Notes: a model not told the origin generated them from the letters alone. DNA of 64,000 bases from Bicyclus anynana (GCF_947172395.1 NC_069083.1:1830501-1894500); one strand, 5' to 3'. Shown: positions 1-11,683, counted from the stretch's first letter. Made by a program: numbers and translations.

Positions 1-380
1 ATGCTTGTTAATGTATATTATGGCGCGACCACATATACTGTGAAGTATGAGTCAGATTAAAAAAATAATTATACTTTTTATTAACGTGAACTTCTCCGAA
101 ATTACTAAACATACTTTCTTGCGGTTTTCACAGATAAATAAAATACAAAATCCGCCAGTTTCAAGTTTATATTCAACGAAATTGTTGAAAAATACATAAA
201 TAAAATATGAAACATAATTTGTTTCAAGAACTTTTGAGATTCCATCGCTAAGTAAATAGGGGAGAAAATGTCATTTATATACTTAATTTTTTCAATATAC
301 ATAACACATTTATATCATCTTTAGTGTAACACCATTGCCTAATTAATGCCAATTATAGGCAACCTTCATTACTATCTGCC
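1..380. other. AT-rich unassigned sequence
   Basis: AT-rich sequence with no frame, repeat or RNA that I can support. The short minus-strand frame at 105-302 has no recognisable motif or splice context. Confidence 0.5.
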
Positions 381-670
381 AACATCATTAACGACGCTTT
401 CTCGGCTCACTGTTGGGAACTAGTATCCTCTCAGAATGAGAGGGGTTTGTAATAGTCACCACGCTCGCTCATAGCGGATTGGCGGACTCTACACATAACT
501 GAGAAAATTCTGAGGTGTGCAGCTATCCTTACGACGTTTTTCCTCCACTGTTCGAGACACGTGATATTTTTAATGCACTCAACTAAAAAGTTGGAAGTCC
601 TACCCGGACCGGATTCGAACCTAAGCCCTCCGATTAAAGGCAGAGGTCATATCCACTGGGCTATCACGAG
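381..670 (-). mobile_element. SINE-A copy, near full length
   Basis: Read on the minus strand this begins with a tRNA-like head (GATAGCCCAGTGGATATGAC as box A, GGTTCGAATCC as box B), continues through a body that ends its first half in ATATCACGTGTCTC-type sequence, and finishes with the CTCATTCTGAGAGGA block and a TGGGTTG-ATGATG type tail. The same arrangement recurs in at least 17 other places in this window. It is a tRNA-derived, RNA polymerase III type SINE, non-coding and dependent on a partner LINE. This copy is diverged, with scattered substitutions and small gaps. Confidence 0.85.
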
Positions 671-1343
671 TTACTATTTGTAGTACTACTAAAATGATTA
701 AGAGTGGGCTCACGTGAGGTGTACCGAGGTCGACGACCGCCGAAACACTTATGACAACCTGTCTGACACAGTGGTGTAATGCCTCTTAACTGAGGTGGCA
801 GGTTTGATTTCCGGCTTTATACAAACTGATTGAGAGCCTGCGGTATTTAGACCCCCGTGAGTTTATATTTTTATTTATCGTTTATATTTGTATACATTTC
901 GTGAGTATATATTTATTGAAAGTTTGTTATGCTGCTACTATAATAAACGATAAAATCATGATATCCCATAGAAAGTTATAAATCGCAAATCTATAACTTT
1001 CTATGAGATATCATGAGAAATCATGTCACCAGTTGCCTGTCGTACTTTGCTTTGTGACAACACAAAAAACACTGTTAAAACTAGGTTTAGGGTCTCAAGC
1101 GAAGGGTTGACACGAAGCTAAAGTGCTAAGCTAAGCGACTGAAGATTTATCCTATTTAACTTTTAATAGCACTTAAAATAGCAGGCTTTGATATGAGGAA
1201 GTCCCCATTAATATTTAAAAAAAACCCCTGATTTTTGGAAATTCACACTGAAATTAATCGCTTTTGCTCAAAAGGAAACTGGAATTTTTCAGCTTGCTAG
1301 CACCCTATTTGTGATAGAGAGCCTTCTCCGGACAGACCTTTGA
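671..1343. other. unassigned stretch between SINE copies
   Basis: No coding frame or recognised family. It contains the imperfect inverted repeat at 957-1015, listed separately. Confidence 0.45.
957..1015. repeat. near-perfect inverted repeat
   Basis: Two arms of about 27 bases around a short loop: CATGATATCCCATAGAAAG on the left and CTTTCTATGAGATATCATG on the right. They pair with only a few mismatches. It may be a small foldback element or the product of a template switch. Confidence 0.75.
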
Positions 1344-1565
1344 TTATTATCATTATCATCATTAACAGCCAATATTCGGCACACCGTTGAGCACGAGTCT
1401 CCTCTCAGAATCAGAGGGGTTAGCGCTAGTCTAATAGTCTACAACGCCCAATGCGGATTGGTAGACTTTAAAAACGTAGAGATTTATGAAAATTTTCAGG
1501 TTTGCAGGTTACCTCATGATGTTTTTCCTTCACCGTTTGAGACACGTGATATTTAATTTCTTGAA
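1344..1565 (-). mobile_element. SINE-A copy, tRNA head missing
   Basis: The 3' two thirds of the family are present in reverse orientation: CATTATCATCATTAACAGCC tail, the CCTCTCAGAATCAGAGGGG block and the GACACGTGATATTTAATTTC body. The tRNA-derived head is absent, as expected of a 5'-truncated retrocopy. Confidence 0.8.
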
Positions 1566-1863
1566 ATTTCATTTAGTTTGTGCATTAGTTGTGTCCATTT
1601 AACCTATAGTGTAACAAAATTGTTAATGGTAAGTTTAAAGCTGTAAATCTTATTATTTTACTCATTCACTTTGAAAAGTGTCTCTCGGATAGAGGGCCTC
1701 GCACGAAGCTATAAACATGCGACGCAATGCAAATATGTTCGCTATTTTATAGGAAAGCTTCCTTTTGTATCCGTACTTCATTCTCTCTGCGATCGGGTAC
1801 ACGGTTACAGGACAAAGCCATTTGTGAAATGCATCAGGGAACAAATCTGTAGCTTATTCACCA

Positions 1864-2095
1864 CTAGCGGACGCCCGCGTCTTCGTCCGCGTGGAATTCA
1901 GTTTTCCACAAATCTCGCGGGAACCATTGATGGAAAAGTAGCCTATGTATTAGTCCAGAGTAAAATCTATTTCCATTCCAAATTTCAGCCAAATCGCTTC
2001 ACTAGCCGCAGCGTAAAAGAGGAACAAACATACTTACACACTTTCACACTTACACACAAACTTTCGCCTTTATAATATTAGTGTGATGTGATAGT
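1864..2095 (-). mobile_element. Helitron-like element, type 2
   Basis: On the minus strand the element ends in a hairpin (CGCGGACGAAGACGCGGGCG) followed by TCCGCTAG, the CTAG terminus of Helitrons. Its 5' side carries the ACTAATATTATAAA-type start shared by all the elements of this class here. The body (AGTAGCCTATG, CCAAATTTCAGCCAAATCG) is shared with 4283-4520, 13366-13584 and 58327-58551. It is non-autonomous, with no Rep or helicase sequence. Confidence 0.75.
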
Positions 2096-2212
2096 GTGAA
2101 GTGTGATACTAGACGACATCTTACTCAGGTATTGCAAAAGGTTCTGAGTTCGATTTCCAAGTTCGACAGTTTCTTCGTTTCACTTCAACAAGTGGTATGT
2201 ATTCATCATCGT

Positions 2213-2480
2213 TATCATATCAGCCGATGGTCGTCCACTGCAGGACATTGGCTATTTGTTGGGACTTCCAAATATCACGATCCTTAACCGCCTGCTTCCA
2301 GCGAATCCCTGCGACTCGCTTGAAGTCGTCAGTCCAATTGGTGGGGGTCTCTATTCCAGCATATTGAGATCTCAGTGTCCATCGGTTCTTTGAACTATGT
2401 GCCCGCCAATTGCCAATTCAGCTTTGCGACTCGTTGAGCTATTTGTTGGTTGAGCTACAAAAAGTGGCAGACGGGATTCA
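2213..2480 (-). mobile_element. RTE-like LINE 3' end (ORF2 C-terminus and tail)
   Basis: Read on the minus strand this is a degraded copy of the end of an endonuclease-reverse transcriptase gene. Pieces of the conserved tail are readable, including RVAKLNWQLAG followed further on by a tryptophan-rich segment and the GTGGACGACCATCGGCTGATA end. Frameshifts and stops show it is dead. The same end occurs at 28727, 39528 and 45250. Confidence 0.75.
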
Positions 2481-3083
2481 GTGTCCAGAAAGGATTTTTC
2501 CTCCTCGGATAAAAGGATGATGCTATTTGTGTTACTTTCTGATGTTTATGAATTTAAGACTACTTCGCGGGTGACTGTAACAGATTGTCAGAAAGGAAAC
2601 TTAATATTTTATAATCATAGATAGCCCGATCCAGAACTAAAACCCAAGTTTTTAAATCCGACATCAAATAAGCTAACAACTGCATCAACGAGTTGATCTG
2701 AGATCGAAAACCAGTTTGCGTCAATTTGGAAATTTATACGTTTCTCTCAAGTCGATTCATACTAGACGTTCCGTTCTTCGTTTTTCGACATAAACATACT
2801 TGCACGAGTATACTCGTAGTAGTATAACACTACGGTCATGGTGTTTGCCTTAACCGCTCGTCAACATGTCTGATTTGTGTTTGGCTACGCGCGTTAATTT
2901 TACAAGGCGTCGCGGCCATTACGTTCAGACGATGACGTCACGGCGTGACGAACGACGCGCATGGTCACGTCGCGACCGGCTGGTGAGAATACACTCTATA
3001 CGACGATGTTTTATTATGCTTATACTGGATTCGATAATCTTAGACACTATCACAACTTACAGTATCAAGCTTTATACATTTAC
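2481..3083. other. unassigned stretch
   Basis: No recognised repeat or gene. A short CpG-rich patch lies near 2880-2990 (ACGTCACGGCGTGACGAACG) but has no splice context or domain. Confidence 0.4.
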
Positions 3084-3282
3084 GCCTCCGCGGTTTCACC
3101 CGCGTGGTTCCGGTTCCCGTAAGAATATGGGGATAAAATATCCTATAGCCTTCCTCAATAAATGGGCTATCTAACACTGAAAGAATTTTTCAAATCGGAC
3201 CATTAGTTCCTGAGATTAGCGCGTACAATCAAACAAACAAATAAACAAACTCTTCAACTTTATAATATTAAGTATAGATTAC
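3084..3282 (-). mobile_element. Helitron-like element, type 1, 3' end lost
   Basis: Shares the type 1 body: GGTTTCACCCGCGTGG hairpin, TATAGCCTTCCTC, GAAAGAATTTTTCAAATCGG and GCTTTATAATATTAGTATAG-like 5' end. The terminal CTAG is missing on the left. Close relatives lie at 12834, 35570, 37372 and 48875. Confidence 0.75.
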
Positions 3283-3385
3283 GTTTATGGGACACAAGGA
3301 AAACCTTTATACTTAGTTGTAGTGCTATTCTCTGCTTCTCATGGTGGTGTTTTATAAGTGCCTTTATCTTAGACCTTATCCATCA

Positions 3386-3490
3386 TTAGCCGACGCCCCG
3401 CGGTTTCATACCCGTGAGATTCCGGGGACAAAGTATAGCCTATGACACTCACAAATAAAGTGGCTTTATAGTGGTATACGAATTTTCAGA
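3386..3490 (-). mobile_element. Helitron-like element, type 3, partial
   Basis: On the minus strand it ends GTCGGCTAA, a CTAA terminus. It holds the type 3 body (ATAGCCTATGACACTC) also seen at 38622-38811. Its 5' half is missing; about 100 bp further on lies LINE-derived sequence. Confidence 0.65.
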
Positions 3491-3586
3491 ACAGGGAGAC
3501 ATGTGGATTTTTGTCCTACTCCTAACGAATTAGCCAAATTACTGTATAATGTAAAATATATAGTATTGCTTGAATAGGAATGTTGA

Positions 3587-3790
3587 GTTATAGCAAAAAG
3601 CTTCGACCAATATCTTAAGAAGCTTTCACTTAACTGTTGGATCAAGAGTCGGATACAGAAGGCAGTGATTCTTGAGACGGCGCGTATTGTGAGGAGGTTC
3701 CTCACTCTGGAGCCCTGACCACCGGTTGCTTGGGCACTCAAATGTCCTGCAGCGGGAGGGTTTATTTTTTTTATAAATTTTTAGCAGTGT
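3587..3790 (+). pseudogene. Jockey-type LINE ORF2 C-terminus and 3' UTR
   Basis: An open frame from 3587 to the TGA at 3716-3718 reads through FDQYLKKLSLNCWIKSRIQ and then KAVILETARIVRRFLTLEP. This looks like the C-terminal tail of an insect Jockey-type non-LTR retrotransposon reverse transcriptase, judged from memory of the family style. A second copy at 62015-62210 encodes the same last 34 residues, with differences falling at third codon positions, and shares the 3' UTR CCACCGGTTGCTTGGG. The rest of the element is absent. Confidence 0.6.
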
Positions 3791-4282
3791 TTTGTATTAT
3801 ATTTTTTATAATTTAATTAAAAAAAAGGTGCATGCGAATGAAGTCGTGTGCGTCAGTAGGTGTAGGAACTAGGACGTATATGAGTAGGTAGGTATTTACT
3901 CGTAATATGCTATAATAAAGTTATTTACGTAACACAGCGATCGTAAAATGAGTGTTATATCATTGGACGTTATCTTTAAAGTAATGGTGCAGATAGACGC
4001 GCACTGAATATTGAAAATGCAATAAAATGCTTTACCGCTCTATTGGGTATTAATTAATTTTAACGGGACCTGCTTGCGAGGATTAAACGATTTTATTAAC
4101 CCATTAGTTTAATCAATACTATAAAAAAGAAAATTATATTAACCATGATAAGGTCGATAATATGTCAATTAAAGGCATGTTCTCTCTCTTCCTAACGTCC
4201 AGTCCTACCTCTGGACCTACAAGTGCTGTCTTTCCTCTAAGGGCCTGTAGCAATGAGGCTGACTTTGGATCACTATTTTTTG
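3791..4282. other. unassigned AT-rich stretch
   Basis: Nothing recognised. A 61-codon frame at 4162-4347 runs into the neighbouring Helitron-like copy and is not supported. Confidence 0.4.
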
Positions 4283-4520
4283 CTTATTGTCCGCTGGGAA
4301 TTCAGTTTTTCAAAAACCCGCGGGAACTAAAGATTTTTCCGGAATGAAAAGTAGCCTATCCAGAGTTAAATCTATTTCTATTCCAAAATTCAGCCAAATC
4401 GCTTCAGTAGCCGCTGCACAAAGGAGGAACAAAAATACATACTTACACACACTTACTTTAAAAAAATACATACTTACACAAACTTTCACAATTATATATT
4501 AGTGTGATATGAAGTGTGAT
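4283..4520 (-). mobile_element. Helitron-like element, type 2, terminus eroded
   Basis: Carries the type 2 body (GGAATTCAGTTTTTCAAAAA, AAAGTAGCCTATCC, TTCAGCCAAATCGCTTCAGT) and ends on the right in a TGTGATATGAAGTGTGATAT short repeat also seen beside the copy at 1864-2095. The CTAG hairpin end is degraded to TTGTCCGCTG. Confidence 0.7.
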
Positions 4521-4876
4521 ATGGAGTGTGATGTGATTTGTCTATTCTTTTTTTTTTCTTTCTAAATAAGGGAAATGCCTTTATGATTCATGATAGTGGA
4601 ATAAGGTATTGTTTAATTTTGCTATTTTCCCTGAAAAACCGACGACGATAACGAGTATGCAACGAATATGTCGCTGCCCAAAATGAATAGTAAATCCTCT
4701 ACGTACTCGTACGTTTCGGAAACCAGAGAGAGCATTCGCAGGTGTTGACCTGTGAAAAAAATAAATCAATTCCCTATTCATAATTAACTTCTATTCAGTA
4801 TAGATTCAGTAGATAAATCATGAAAGCAAGTAAATAAAACCTTAAATTCACATAATTTATGCATTTATTATATTAA
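4521..4876. other. unassigned stretch
   Basis: No recognised feature. It starts with a T-rich run and has no supported frame. Confidence 0.4.
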
Positions 4877-5012
4877 CTAGCGAACGCTGCCTAGTTTCAC
4901 CCTCGTAGGAAAACGGGAGATAAAATATAACCTATGTCATTTGCTGGCAACATAGCTTATTTTAAAATCAGTCATGTAGTTTCGGAGCCTATTCATTACA
5001 AACAAAGAAAAT
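4877..5012 (-). mobile_element. Helitron-like element, type 4, partial
   Basis: CTAG terminus at 4877-4880 on the minus strand, then a diverged hairpin region and the type 4 body CAGTCATGTAGTTTCGGAGCC followed by CTATTCATTACAAAC. It corresponds to the copy at 48578-48773. The 5' end is missing. Confidence 0.55.
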
Positions 5013-5566
5013 TTATCTATTCCAGGTGACCCAAGAGCCTGGCGCTTATTTGGTCCAAAGAATAAGTCTTGCCATCCAGCGTATTGGGTACCTTGCCTCT
5101 GGGTGAACAATCATATAGTGTATATTTCTTACAATTATATTATTTATTTAAAATTTAGATTTTATTATTCTTTTAATTCTTAGTTTCAATATACTATGTA
5201 GTAACAAAAACTTTCCTCTTCATAATATTTGCTAGAACAAGTCCAAGTCGCACTTCTAAAATAAACGAATTTGGCTTGTAACTCACTAGTGGTTTATTTC
5301 TAACTTCCAACATGATTGTGTTTCGTCTCAACGGGTGATTGCCCGGAGGCCGGAGGCCGGGTGTCCTGCGGGCTATGATTAATACTCGCCGCATGATGTA
5401 TCAGCAATAACTCCGCAGACCCATCTGCAGGACAATAGCGGCGTGGTGGGTGCAGAATAATGGAGCGCGAGAAAGCTTTTTGTTTCATAATGATGTATTC
5501 TTCGTCGCCCATTCAAGTTGAGATTAAATGAAACTACTTGTGTACTAACTGAAGTAGTGCCGCCAT
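5013..5566. other. unassigned stretch
   Basis: Minus-strand frames at 5194-5394 and 5300-5512 overlap each other and have no recognisable motif. A GC-rich patch (GGAGGCCGGAGGCCGGGTGT near 5344) is a short local direct repeat. Confidence 0.4.
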
Positions 5567-5616
5567 TACCTTATATAATTAGATAAAACTATCGTTTTAT
5601 CTAATTATATAAGGTA
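5567..5616. repeat. perfect 23-bp inverted repeat, 4-base loop
   Basis: Left arm 5567-5589 and right arm 5594-5616 are exact reverse complements (ACCTTATATAATTAGATAAA at the left). The loop is TATC. There is no pol III terminator context or coding frame, so a snap-back template switch is the simplest origin. Confidence 0.9.
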
Positions 5617-5879
5617 GGTATGTGTGTTTTATGTGGAAAGTTTTAGGTTCGATTATATTATGTGAGTAGTTCTGGTGAAATTTTACTTTGTGTGAAGCTC
5701 ATGAAAAGTCCCATAATCACCACAGAGTCTGATTTTTTTCTTCTGATTTGAATGGAACGAAGTTCGGTATAGATATCATCGCTATCGCTATCATCCTATG
5801 CTAGATAGAGTTGGCACAAGATAATTTAAAGTTTTTTGGTTTTTTCGTAGAGCTTTTAATTTTTTCATTCATCGCTACA

Positions 5880-6005
5880 CGCCCCCCGGCCCTCGTGAAA
5901 AATTGGGAGTGTTACGAACGAAGTTGCCAAGCTATATATCCGATGAAGGTGTCTATTAAAAGTGCTTGTAAATTAGGCCTACTTGAGATAAATTAATTTT
6001 GAATT
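5880..6005 (+). repeat. LINE 3' tail fragment
   Basis: The end TTAAAAGTGCTTGTAAATTA followed by GGCCTACTTGAGATAAATTA matches the 3' terminus of the CR1/Jockey-like LINE ending at 15312. Upstream, CGAAGTTGCCAAGCTATA recurs at 34430-34447. Confidence 0.55.
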
Positions 6006-8033
6006 TTTCAAGTCAATCTCAAAAAGATATCGGCATTTTATTTTTGATATAAAGAATTTATTCCATAATGATAAAGAAGTTAATTGTTATTTATTTATTT
6101 ATATTACTCTTTAACCTTTTACCATAAGTCGAAGCATAAGTCCTGGCTTTGGACGGAGGTTTTGTTTCTGTCATACTTCGGATCCAGCACCTGCACGGCT
6201 AATCTATGGAATGCTAAGTTATTCGTCTCTATTCAAAACTCGCGAGGGTGTTGCAAAACTCTATATTTCAACTTGTCTAACAACTAATTAGTACAACATT
6301 TGCACCAACTTGCCGTTTAATAAAAAACAAAAAATAGTAAAGAGCTTTAAGTTCAGAATACTTTCGTATAAACTTTCCTCGAGATTTCTCTTAAACTTAA
6401 AATAAAAATGCTCCGTAATTTGATTAAGCTTGCAAGCTAAGAGTTTAATTATATAGTTTTGTTCTTCGAGTCCATAAATTTCTCTTAAATACTTAGGTAC
6501 GAGCAATGTCAGTGTTTCGCAACTTTTTAAATCCTTTGTCTCACCTGGTCAAAGGATCGTCCGGTGCAATTAGCTAATTAGAATTTCTCTTTAAATAACC
6601 TAGCGACTGATTAGAGTTAGAGCTAAAAAAGTTGTATGTATTTATAATGTACACGCACACACTAGTGATTTACTTAATCACTAATTTGATCACTCAATTA
6701 ATTACTTTCACTTAATTGAATACTGTATCTACTTAGTACCCTATTACTATCGCTGTAATACTAGACCCGACTGTCACGAGAGGCTTGTATTTATAGACTA
6801 GTCAATGCAATAGTTGGTATATTGACATCGTGTACGTCACGTGTCATAGACTGTATCTGGCTGTCAGAATATTGATAACATCCGGTAACAATTCTGAATT
6901 CTTTCATATCAACAGTCTGTAGGCTGTTGACATGCAGTCCTATATACTACAGTATTATTTGTAAAAATTTTTAGACTTGTCTTAAGTCAAAATGTGTCAA
7001 TAATAATATTTATTGTCGTGGAGACTCATAAAGTCCTCACGAAAATCGGCGACAAAGTCTAAACATAGACTAATATGTTTTAAAAGAGTTAATCTGATTT
7101 GATCAGTTGGCGAATGAGATTGCCGACTTGCTTCTGAAAAGGTGTCTTTGTTGGACTGGATTTTAGAAAAGAGGTTGTATAAAAAATAAATAAATGAATT
7201 TGATTAAATTTTCAGCGTAAATGTTAAGAATATATAATAAATAAAAAGACATATCTAGGAAAGCATGACCTTCAGGATACATTATTCAAGATAATGAACT
7301 ACGAGTAAGGTGATAGGAGGACGTCATCTCCATAAAATATATCACATAATTATTACTGACACTGTACAACATACGAAAGAGTGTTTTTCTGTTTCGTGAC
7401 GTTGATGAAATATTATAAATGACGTAAAAAATCTCCGTTTTTTATCAGATAACTAATTTTCTTGACGTCCATTTTCAGTGCAGAAAAAATAAAGCAAAGA
7501 ACATGAAAAAAATTAGTCTTCTTTTAGTTTTGTGTTACATACAAACATAATACCTACTCGTATACCTAAACTTGTGGTATTAAAAAGCTTCCTTCGTCGT
7601 AGTCGGACAAAAACACCGCCTATCTGTACGCAAAATACCAATGTGTGTTACAAAGAAAGAAAAAATAGTGCATCCTATAGAGCAGAGGTCCCCAAACCAT
7701 CTGCATTGCCCTTGTCCTATTTTTTAAGTGTAAGTAGAGAATCCATCATATAGTAAGTACCAATGTTTCAGTCTACTACTAGAGCTGTGCTTAATTAATG
7801 CCCATTACGTTTTCAAATATTATTGCGATTTCTAACTGTAGCGACATGTAAAACGAAAAAAGTAAATATTTTTTGTGTATACCTTATATCTAACGGTTGA
7901 AATTATTTGATATCTGGCAATCATTTTGTGTAATTTAACAAATTAATAATTATATAATCAACATGACATGGTGTGTGAATTGTTCCATTAATGAAAAGTC
8001 AACATTAAAGATATGAACTTTTTACATTTTACA
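6006..8033. other. 2-kb AT-rich stretch without recognised features
   Basis: Short frames at 6084-6287, 6288-6506 and 7532-7753 lack domains, splice context or repeat similarity that I can see. Some local self-similarity near 6660-6720 (ACTTAATCACTAATTTGATC) is simple sequence. I see no gene here. Confidence 0.45.
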
Positions 8034-8208
8034 TTAACACGTTCGCTGCTGTACGAGGTCAATTGACCTCGTATGTCTGGCGTATTCAAGAGTTACGAGG
8101 TCGATGGACCTCGTACCGTACTACATAAAGTTTTAGTATGAGTTTAAAGAACCTCGTACCGCACCAGAGGAAAGTACAGAAAAATCATTGCCGCAGCGAA
8201 AGTATTAA
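8034..8208. mobile_element. MITE with TTAA target site (piggyBac-type)
   Basis: 175-bp element flanked by TTAA at 8034-8037 and 8205-8208. The termini TTAACACGTTCGCTGC and, reversed, TTAATACTTTCGCTGC are inverted repeats with two mismatches. Inside are repeated TACGAGGTC / GACCTCGTA palindromes. TTAA target duplication is typical of piggyBac transposons. No transposase is encoded, so it would be non-autonomous. A shorter relative lies at 16875-16960. Confidence 0.75.
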
Positions 8209-9679
8209 ATATATTTTGTTCCTTCATATACCTACCTCTTGTGGGTAGCCGTCTACTTTTGGGGGACGATGTACACTTTGAGTATCACTGCACTTGAGTC
8301 TGCTGGTCTCGAGAACTAGACGCGTAGGAATGTACCAAAGATGGCTCTGTAATGGAATTGTCAGCCTGCGGCGCGCTTTCGCAGGGTAATTACTTACGTG
8401 TACCTTAATTATGACGTTATTCGCCTATCAGAGAAGTTACGCAGATAAAAATAGAGGAAGCCTTCGAGTCACCTATCAAATCGTGTTGAAGAAATCTTCT
8501 TTTCCAACGGTACGTTTTTTATTATTATTAAGCGACGAATATGAAACTATCCTACTTCTGATACTCGTAATATCTAGTTATAGGGGATGCGTAAATGTGC
8601 CTCATATCACGAAAATATTATAATTGTCTGTTAAAGTAGTATCTACATTTTAAACGTCTTGAATTTTAACTAACAGACATTTAACTTAAAGGATGTGGTA
8701 TGTACAATCGTAAATTGTGCTAAAAATCTTTGACGGGTCTGAAAAATACCAGTTGGCAGTTTTGGTGTATGTGCTGTAGTTCGCATTGATACGTAATTAT
8801 TGTCGCAGTAAGCTGATCAATTTGTTGTAGCTTTTATTATCCTCTCCTATTTACCACCGCACAGCAACATATCGTCTGGTTTTCATTTGTCACCCTTAGT
8901 ATCTTACAAAATGTTTCGCATATTAATTTCTAATTCCCAAGTTTTTATGCCTTCCAGAAGTCTGTTTCTGATACTTACAACTCTTCTTACATCTTTATAA
9001 TAAGAGTCTCGTCTTATCTAAGAATATACCCATCATAAATTTAAAAATAAACTTCACAAGCCTAAAGCGTATAAAATTATTTTAAAGCAAAAAGCGTTTA
9101 TTGTGATTGTAGAGCATAGAAAACTAGATTTTTTTTTGTTTTCTATTCTTTCATAAGTGGTGGTTCAATTATAATATTAATGTTTCAAATGACAAGCATA
9201 AAATGATAATCTAAAATTGGTTTGTTGATTTAAAAATGTAAAATTAAATCGATGATAAATGATTTATGATTTTAACGCTGAAAGACGATTCTGTTGCCGA
9301 CAAGTGAATAAATAAATTAATTAAAAACGACAACTTGCATAAAGTTTAAATTTTTGTGCGTATTAATAAGTATACAGGTTTCCTGTTCAATGGATTTTGT
9401 GTGATATCTTTGACATGTATTGGTTTAGAAGTTATCTTTGAGAACGCAATCGATAAGTTAGTCATTTACTATAAGTTTTGTTCTTAATCAAGTACAATTA
9501 GTTACAGATCAATAAATCGTAAAATGATGTTAACACACCCATTATATTTTTTTAAAAATTTATTCAACGACATCGTATATTATGGTAAGTAAAAATAAAT
9601 CCTCCCCACTTTACATACCTTTATGGTTATGTATATACGAGTAGGTATATATTTTTTTCTGTAAAATATAAAATAATTT
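8209..9679. other. unassigned AT-rich stretch
   Basis: The 70-codon frame at 8411-8623 has no recognisable motif. No supported repeat or RNA gene was seen. Confidence 0.45.
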
Positions 9680-10008
9680 TGACTCCGTGGTGCAGTGGTA
9701 TGCGTTGTGGATTTTCAAAACGGAGGTCCTAGGTTCGATTCCCAGCTGGGCAGATTGAGATTTTCTTAATTGGTCCAGGTCTGGCTGGTGGGAGGCTTCG
9801 GCCGTGGCTAGTTACCACCCTACCGGCAAAGACGTACCGCCAAGCGATTTAGCGTTCCGTTACGATGTCGTGTAGAAACCGAAAGGAGTGTGGATTTTCA
9901 TCCTCCTTCTAACAAGTTTGCCCGCTTCCATTTTAGGCTGCATCATCACTTACCAACAGTTGAGATTGTAGTCAAGGGCTAACTTGTAAAGAATAATAAT
10001 AAAAATAT
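9680..10008 (+). mobile_element. SINE-B copy, full length
   Basis: tRNA-like head GACTCCGTGGTGCAGTGG (box A) and GGTTCGATTCCC (box B), then the body TTAATTGGTCCAGGTCTGGC, TAGCGTTCCGTTACGATGTC and GCTAACTTGTAAAGAATAAT, ending in an A-rich tail. It is a second tRNA-derived SINE family, distinct from SINE-A. Related copies are at 11966, 17065, 26299, 27733 and 53171. Confidence 0.85.
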
Positions 10009-10732
10009 ATAAAAGGCCATAGGATTTTTTTGACGTAAAAGTACTGTTGTACACTGGAGATAAAACCAGAAATAAAATATAGCGCGGCGACGCGTCGCCA
10101 CAGCATGCGTCGCCACGCCAGAAATCGGTTTTACATGCGACTATAGATGTTTCACATTAATAATTCCGAGATACAGAAAAAATGACTTTTTGACAAAATT
10201 TGCTCAGTCGTGAGCGAAGCCGCGAGCTAAAACTCGTGCTTATAAATATTTTGTTTATCGGTATGAACCACTAATTGCTAGTACAGTTCGGTATTCAAAA
10301 TAATTACCACCATTTTAGTGCTCAAATAAATCTGTACACAATATTATTATTTAAATGATTCAACGAAAAAGTTTAACGATCGATGCGATTGATTTACACC
10401 ACTCCAGTTATAGCTGGTATGGTACAATCACCTAAAATCCACAGAAAAATTCGTGTATGAAAATTTGACACGTAATGTATTTGGAATATGGGTTATTTCG
10501 GCGTGTGGTACTTTGGTGGTTTTTTGTTTGGTGAGTAGTGTACGGGGAGATTTGGTCAGACCGGTTGCACTGGTTCGGCTCCAAACCGTCAGGTTTTTTT
10601 GCAATACAACTCTTCCTGCCGCAGTGCTGTTCTCTCACGAGTTTTCGATACTAAGGCTGCGTGCACACATACAGCTTATATAATAGTTATTTATGCCACT
10701 ATCAAGTAACGGGGTGTATTGTAGCACGAGTG
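10009..10732. other. unassigned stretch with possible degraded Helitron end
   Basis: Near 10200-10230 GAGCGAAGCCGCGAGCTAA resembles a Helitron hairpin plus CTAA end, but no 5' partner is clear. A GC-rich local duplication (GCGTCGCCAC) lies near 10094-10120. Opposing frames at 10432-10683 are not supported as genes. Confidence 0.35.
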
Positions 10733-10975
10733 CTACAATCGATAATTACGTGCGGTGGCTTTTTCTATCATCATGATAAAAGAAATAAAAGAATTAACAA
10801 AACTTGGTAAATAATATTTTATAATTGGCATGGCCTCCTCGATTTTTCCATCGGCGTGACCCCCTAGATTAGTCTCTTCTAAGGAAGCCTGAATTTTTGT
10901 AGCTAATGACATGGAAATGTGTAAAATTAAAATTGTAGCAACCCGTGTGGTAATGAACTTTAAACACCAAACGAC
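10733..10975 (-). CDS. exon-like open frame, product unknown
   Basis: On the minus strand the sequence TTCCTACAG at 10976-10984 would be a good splice acceptor. It opens a frame of about 80 codons that ends in a stop at 10733-10735. Near its start there is a hydrophobic run (ITTRVATILILHISMSLAT), followed by a charged segment (KIQASLEETNLGGHADGK). I do not recognise it. It could be a terminal exon of a small secreted or membrane protein, or a chance frame. No polyadenylation signal was assigned. Confidence 0.25.
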   Translation of the reverse strand, partial: VVWCLKFITTRVATILILHISMSLATKIQASLEETNLGGHADGKIEEAMPIIKYYLPSFVNSFISFIMMIEKATARNYRL

Positions 10976-10984
10976 CTGTAGGAA

Positions 10985-11683
10985 TGAATAGCTTTGTGAT
11001 ATTTTCTGGGGTTTTATATTTAGTGGATTACGAAATGGGTATGGAAAAACATACATTCTGTAATGATGTTTAGTAACTCGAAAGTGAGTAGTCTCTATTG
11101 TTCTCAGTCTAACACTAGTATGATAGAGAAAGATAGAGATAGACCAGTATGATAGAGAAAGATAGAGACGAAACTAAACTCATAATTTCGCGTTATAAAA
11201 AGTTTTGGTTGATTTTATAACCTGTAATAACTTGTCACCTGCAAGCTGATAAGTAGAATTTCTCTTCAAACCGTATATGTTTGCAGCACTAAGAGCTTGT
11301 CACCCCATGGTCCTACTATAGTCCAAATTCCCTCTCCTATAAGAAAGATGCGAGGGAAAGGAGGGTCTGACACTGCTAAGGGTCACTCAATAAGTCAATA
11401 TAGTCTTAAGATAAAAATAAAACAATCAAATTTATTGCATGTTTGTATGACTGTCTGTATACATATGATTATCTCCGAAACTCAGTCAAATATGTGAACG
11501 TACAGATCGACAAAAACCGCAACGTTCCGAATTCGCGTGCAATGACTCCGCGGGTGAACCATTTACCGGCCGCGAACGGACGAGTTTTATTACTGTTTCC
11601 ATTATCACTAATATTGCGATGGCATTTTTTTAATAGCTGCAGGCATATTCAATATCTTTCACACAAGCTAGTTGACTTATACG
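10985..11683. other. unassigned stretch
   Basis: Holds a short tandem repeat at 11117-11169. The frames at 11297-11497 and 11443-11751 overlap and have no recognisable domain. Confidence 0.4.
11117..11169. repeat. 29-bp tandem repeat, two copies
   Basis: The unit starting AGTATGATAGAGAAAGATAG occurs twice in a row with a 29-base period. It is purine-rich simple sequence. Confidence 0.8.

Noticed and set aside
9680..9752. Possible tRNA gene
   Set aside because: The box A and box B sequence is the head of a SINE-B copy. It lacks a convincing cloverleaf end and is followed by the SINE body. The same applies to all SINE-A heads.
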